From contig NZ_BMVU01000005.1 of assembly GCF_014650875.1 (NCBI RefSeq), forward strand, positions 186,001 to 250,000: 64,000 bases of DNA. The letters are read 5' to 3'. The notes below the pieces were generated by a model that was given only the letters and a program-made list of their open reading frames with translations, was not told the origin of the DNA and searched no databases. This stretch comes from Streptomyces minutiscleroticus. GTDB taxonomy: Bacteria > Actinomycetota > Actinomycetes > Streptomycetales > Streptomycetaceae. This document shows positions 62,926 to 64,000 of this stretch, one piece after another. The translations under genes and the position numbers were made by a program. The first letter of the stretch is position 1, and each line of letters opens with the position of its first letter.

Positions 62926-63815
62926 GACAGCGCCCTCCCCAGTGCTCGTCGGGCCAGTGCGGCGACGGTGCGCCGCAGGTGCAGTACGGCGGGCGGCAGC
63001 GGCGGCACGGAACCGTCCTCGGCGGGCACCGGGTCGGGGATGCAGGCCGCCGCGACGTACTCGCCGAACGCGTGCAGCGCCTCGGGGACGAGCGCGCGGT
63101 TGTTGTCCCAGTCGATCAGCGAGGCGACCCACTGCTCGGCGTCCAGGGGCCGCAGCGGCATCGGCGCTATGGCGCCGACGGCGCACCGCACGCCGCGCCG
63201 CGCGGGGTCGAGGACGAGCGCCACGGACGCCGTCGCGCGGCCCGGCCCGGTCCGCCCGGTGGCCTTCAGGAAGACCTGCGGGGCGTGCAGCAGCGGTACG
63301 CGCACGTAGCCGATGAGTTCGCCGCCGCGGAGCATGTCCACCCCGGCGAGCAGGTGCGAGACCGGGATCTCGCGGCGGGCGCCGCCCGGGCCCGCGATGA
63401 CGAGCGTCGCCTCCAGGGCGGCGAGCACCGGGAGCGCGTCCCCGGTGGGGGCGGCGGAGGCGATGTTGCCCCCCAGGGTGCCCGCGTTGCGGATCTGCGG
63501 CGGTCCCGCGGCGCGCGCGGCGGCGGCGAGGGCGGGGATGAGGGCGGCGAAGTCGGGGCGGCCCATGCGGGCGTGGGTGAGGCCGGCGCCGAGCAGCGCG
63601 TGGCCGTCCTGGTACTGCCAGCCGCGGATCTCGCTGATGCGGCCGAGTCCGACGAGCGCGGAGGGGCGCAGCTGCCCGGAGTTGACCGCGGTCATGAGGT
63701 CCGTGCCGCCCGCCACGGGGACGGCGGCCGGCATCGCGGCGAGTGCCGCCACCGCCTCGTCCAGCGAGGCGGGCAGCGTCACGGCCTGCGCCGCCTGCGG
63801 TGCGTGCGTGGTCAA
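62922..63815 (-). CDS. Xanthine dehydrogenase-type FAD-binding subunit
   Basis: Medium subunit of 297 residues (CoxM/XdhB family). FAD-binding blocks AAVPVAGGTDLMTAVN (Gly-Gly-Thr-Asp loop), RNAGTLGGNIASAAPTGD and ALPVLAALEATLVI are present, followed by the CO-dehydrogenase-type C-terminal domain. The start chosen is TTG at 63815, 9 bases after GGAAGGGG; ATG codons further upstream give a Pro/Arg-rich extension without family similarity. First gene of the operon. Confidence 0.88.
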   Translation of the reverse strand: MTTHAPQAAQAVTLPASLDEAVAALAAMPAAVPVAGGTDLMTAVNSGQLRPSALVGLGRISEIRGWQYQDGHALLGAGLTHARMGRPDFAALIPALAAAARAAGPPQIRNAGTLGGNIASAAPTGDALPVLAALEATLVIAGPGGARREIPVSHLLAGVDMLRGGELIGYVRVPLLHAPQVFLKATGRTGPGRATASVALVLDPARRGVRCAVGAIAPMPLRPLDAEQWVASLIDWDNNRALVPEALHAFGEYVAAACIPDPVPAEDGSVPPLPPAVLHLRRTVAALARRALGRALS

Positions 63816-63855
63816 AACCGGCTGCCCCTTCCCGCTGCCCACCTGGTCCCACCTG

Positions 63856-63879
63856 CTGTCGTACGGTACGTGCCGACAG
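63856..63879. promoter_or_regulatory. Imperfect inverted repeat upstream of the operon
   Basis: CTGTCG and CGACAG arms separated by 12 bases, 41 bases upstream of the FAD-subunit start. It could be an operator (PucR-type or other), but evidence is weak. The remaining sequence to 64000 shows nothing else I can support. Confidence 0.35.
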
Positions 63880-64000
63880 GGCGGACGTGGCAACTCTGGC
63901 ACATTCAACCAGTGCCCCGACGCGGGGGTCCGCTAGGAGGCATTCCTCCCTCCCACCAGCCGATCGTCCATTTTCTCCCGACATCGGCGGTCACGGCGAA

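Overview
The window looks like a Streptomyces chromosome. It has very high G+C with strong third-position bias, so antisense frames stay open for hundreds of codons. It also has family-level markers: an SsgA-like sporulation protein, a DasR-type N-acetylglucosamine PTS locus, a mec-cysO-cysM cysteine locus, a ClpS/DUF2017 pair, DUF3618 and RDD proteins. The order rph - nagF - nagE - MBL hydrolase - cysM/cysO/mec - clpS - pncB - pncA - M6 protease - RDD - ssgG - hppD matches, from memory, the SCO2900s of S. coelicolor. That match was not checked against a database.

Layout. 1-8.2 kb: an MFS transporter cut by the window edge, a DUF445 membrane protein, a secreted SGNH hydrolase, a DUF1707 protein and a three-gene ABC exporter. 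8.4-17.4 kb: a class A penicillin-binding protein with very long low-complexity ends, a guanidinium exporter (gdx/sugE) directly behind a guanidine-III riboswitch, a GroES-like protein, a DUF3618 protein, a peroxiredoxin, a ProP-like symporter, two tandem HNH endonuclease paralogues and a tRNA with anticodon UAG in an isoleucine-like body. 17.4-25.9 kb: rdgB, a small exported protein, rph, the GlcNAc PTS genes with three DasR-type operators, an MBL hydrolase, a membrane-anchored PemK/MazF-like protein, and the cysM-cysO-leader peptide-mec cysteine locus. 26-41 kb: an amino-acid permease, DUF2017 and clpS, NAD salvage (pncB, pncA), a secreted M6 metalloprotease, two RDD proteins, an SsgA-like protein and an FAD-linked oxidase. 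39.9-47.2 kb: hppD with both of its likely regulators (HpdA, an AsnC/Lrp protein, and HpdR, an IclR protein) flanking a four-gene OpuC-type transporter, plus a Lon-like membrane protease. 47.7-52.8 kb: a helicase, an MFS exporter and a YceI fusion protein.

53.2-57.4 kb is a small accessory island in the 3' half of a tRNA-Cys gene, bounded by a perfect 49-bp direct repeat. It is visibly lower in G+C. It carries three proteins with nuclease-like (PD-(D/E)XK) signatures: DUF4365-like, DUF559/Vsr-like and Shedu-like. It also carries a small zinc-ribbon protein, three small membrane proteins and the out-of-frame C-terminal remnant of a tyrosine integrase. This is the most likely place for an undescribed, probably defence-related, function.

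57.7-64 kb: a SUKH-4-like immunity protein and a three-subunit xanthine-dehydrogenase-type molybdenum hydroxylase operon. The large subunit lacks the usual catalytic glutamate and the iron-sulfur subunit has a histidine-rich tail.
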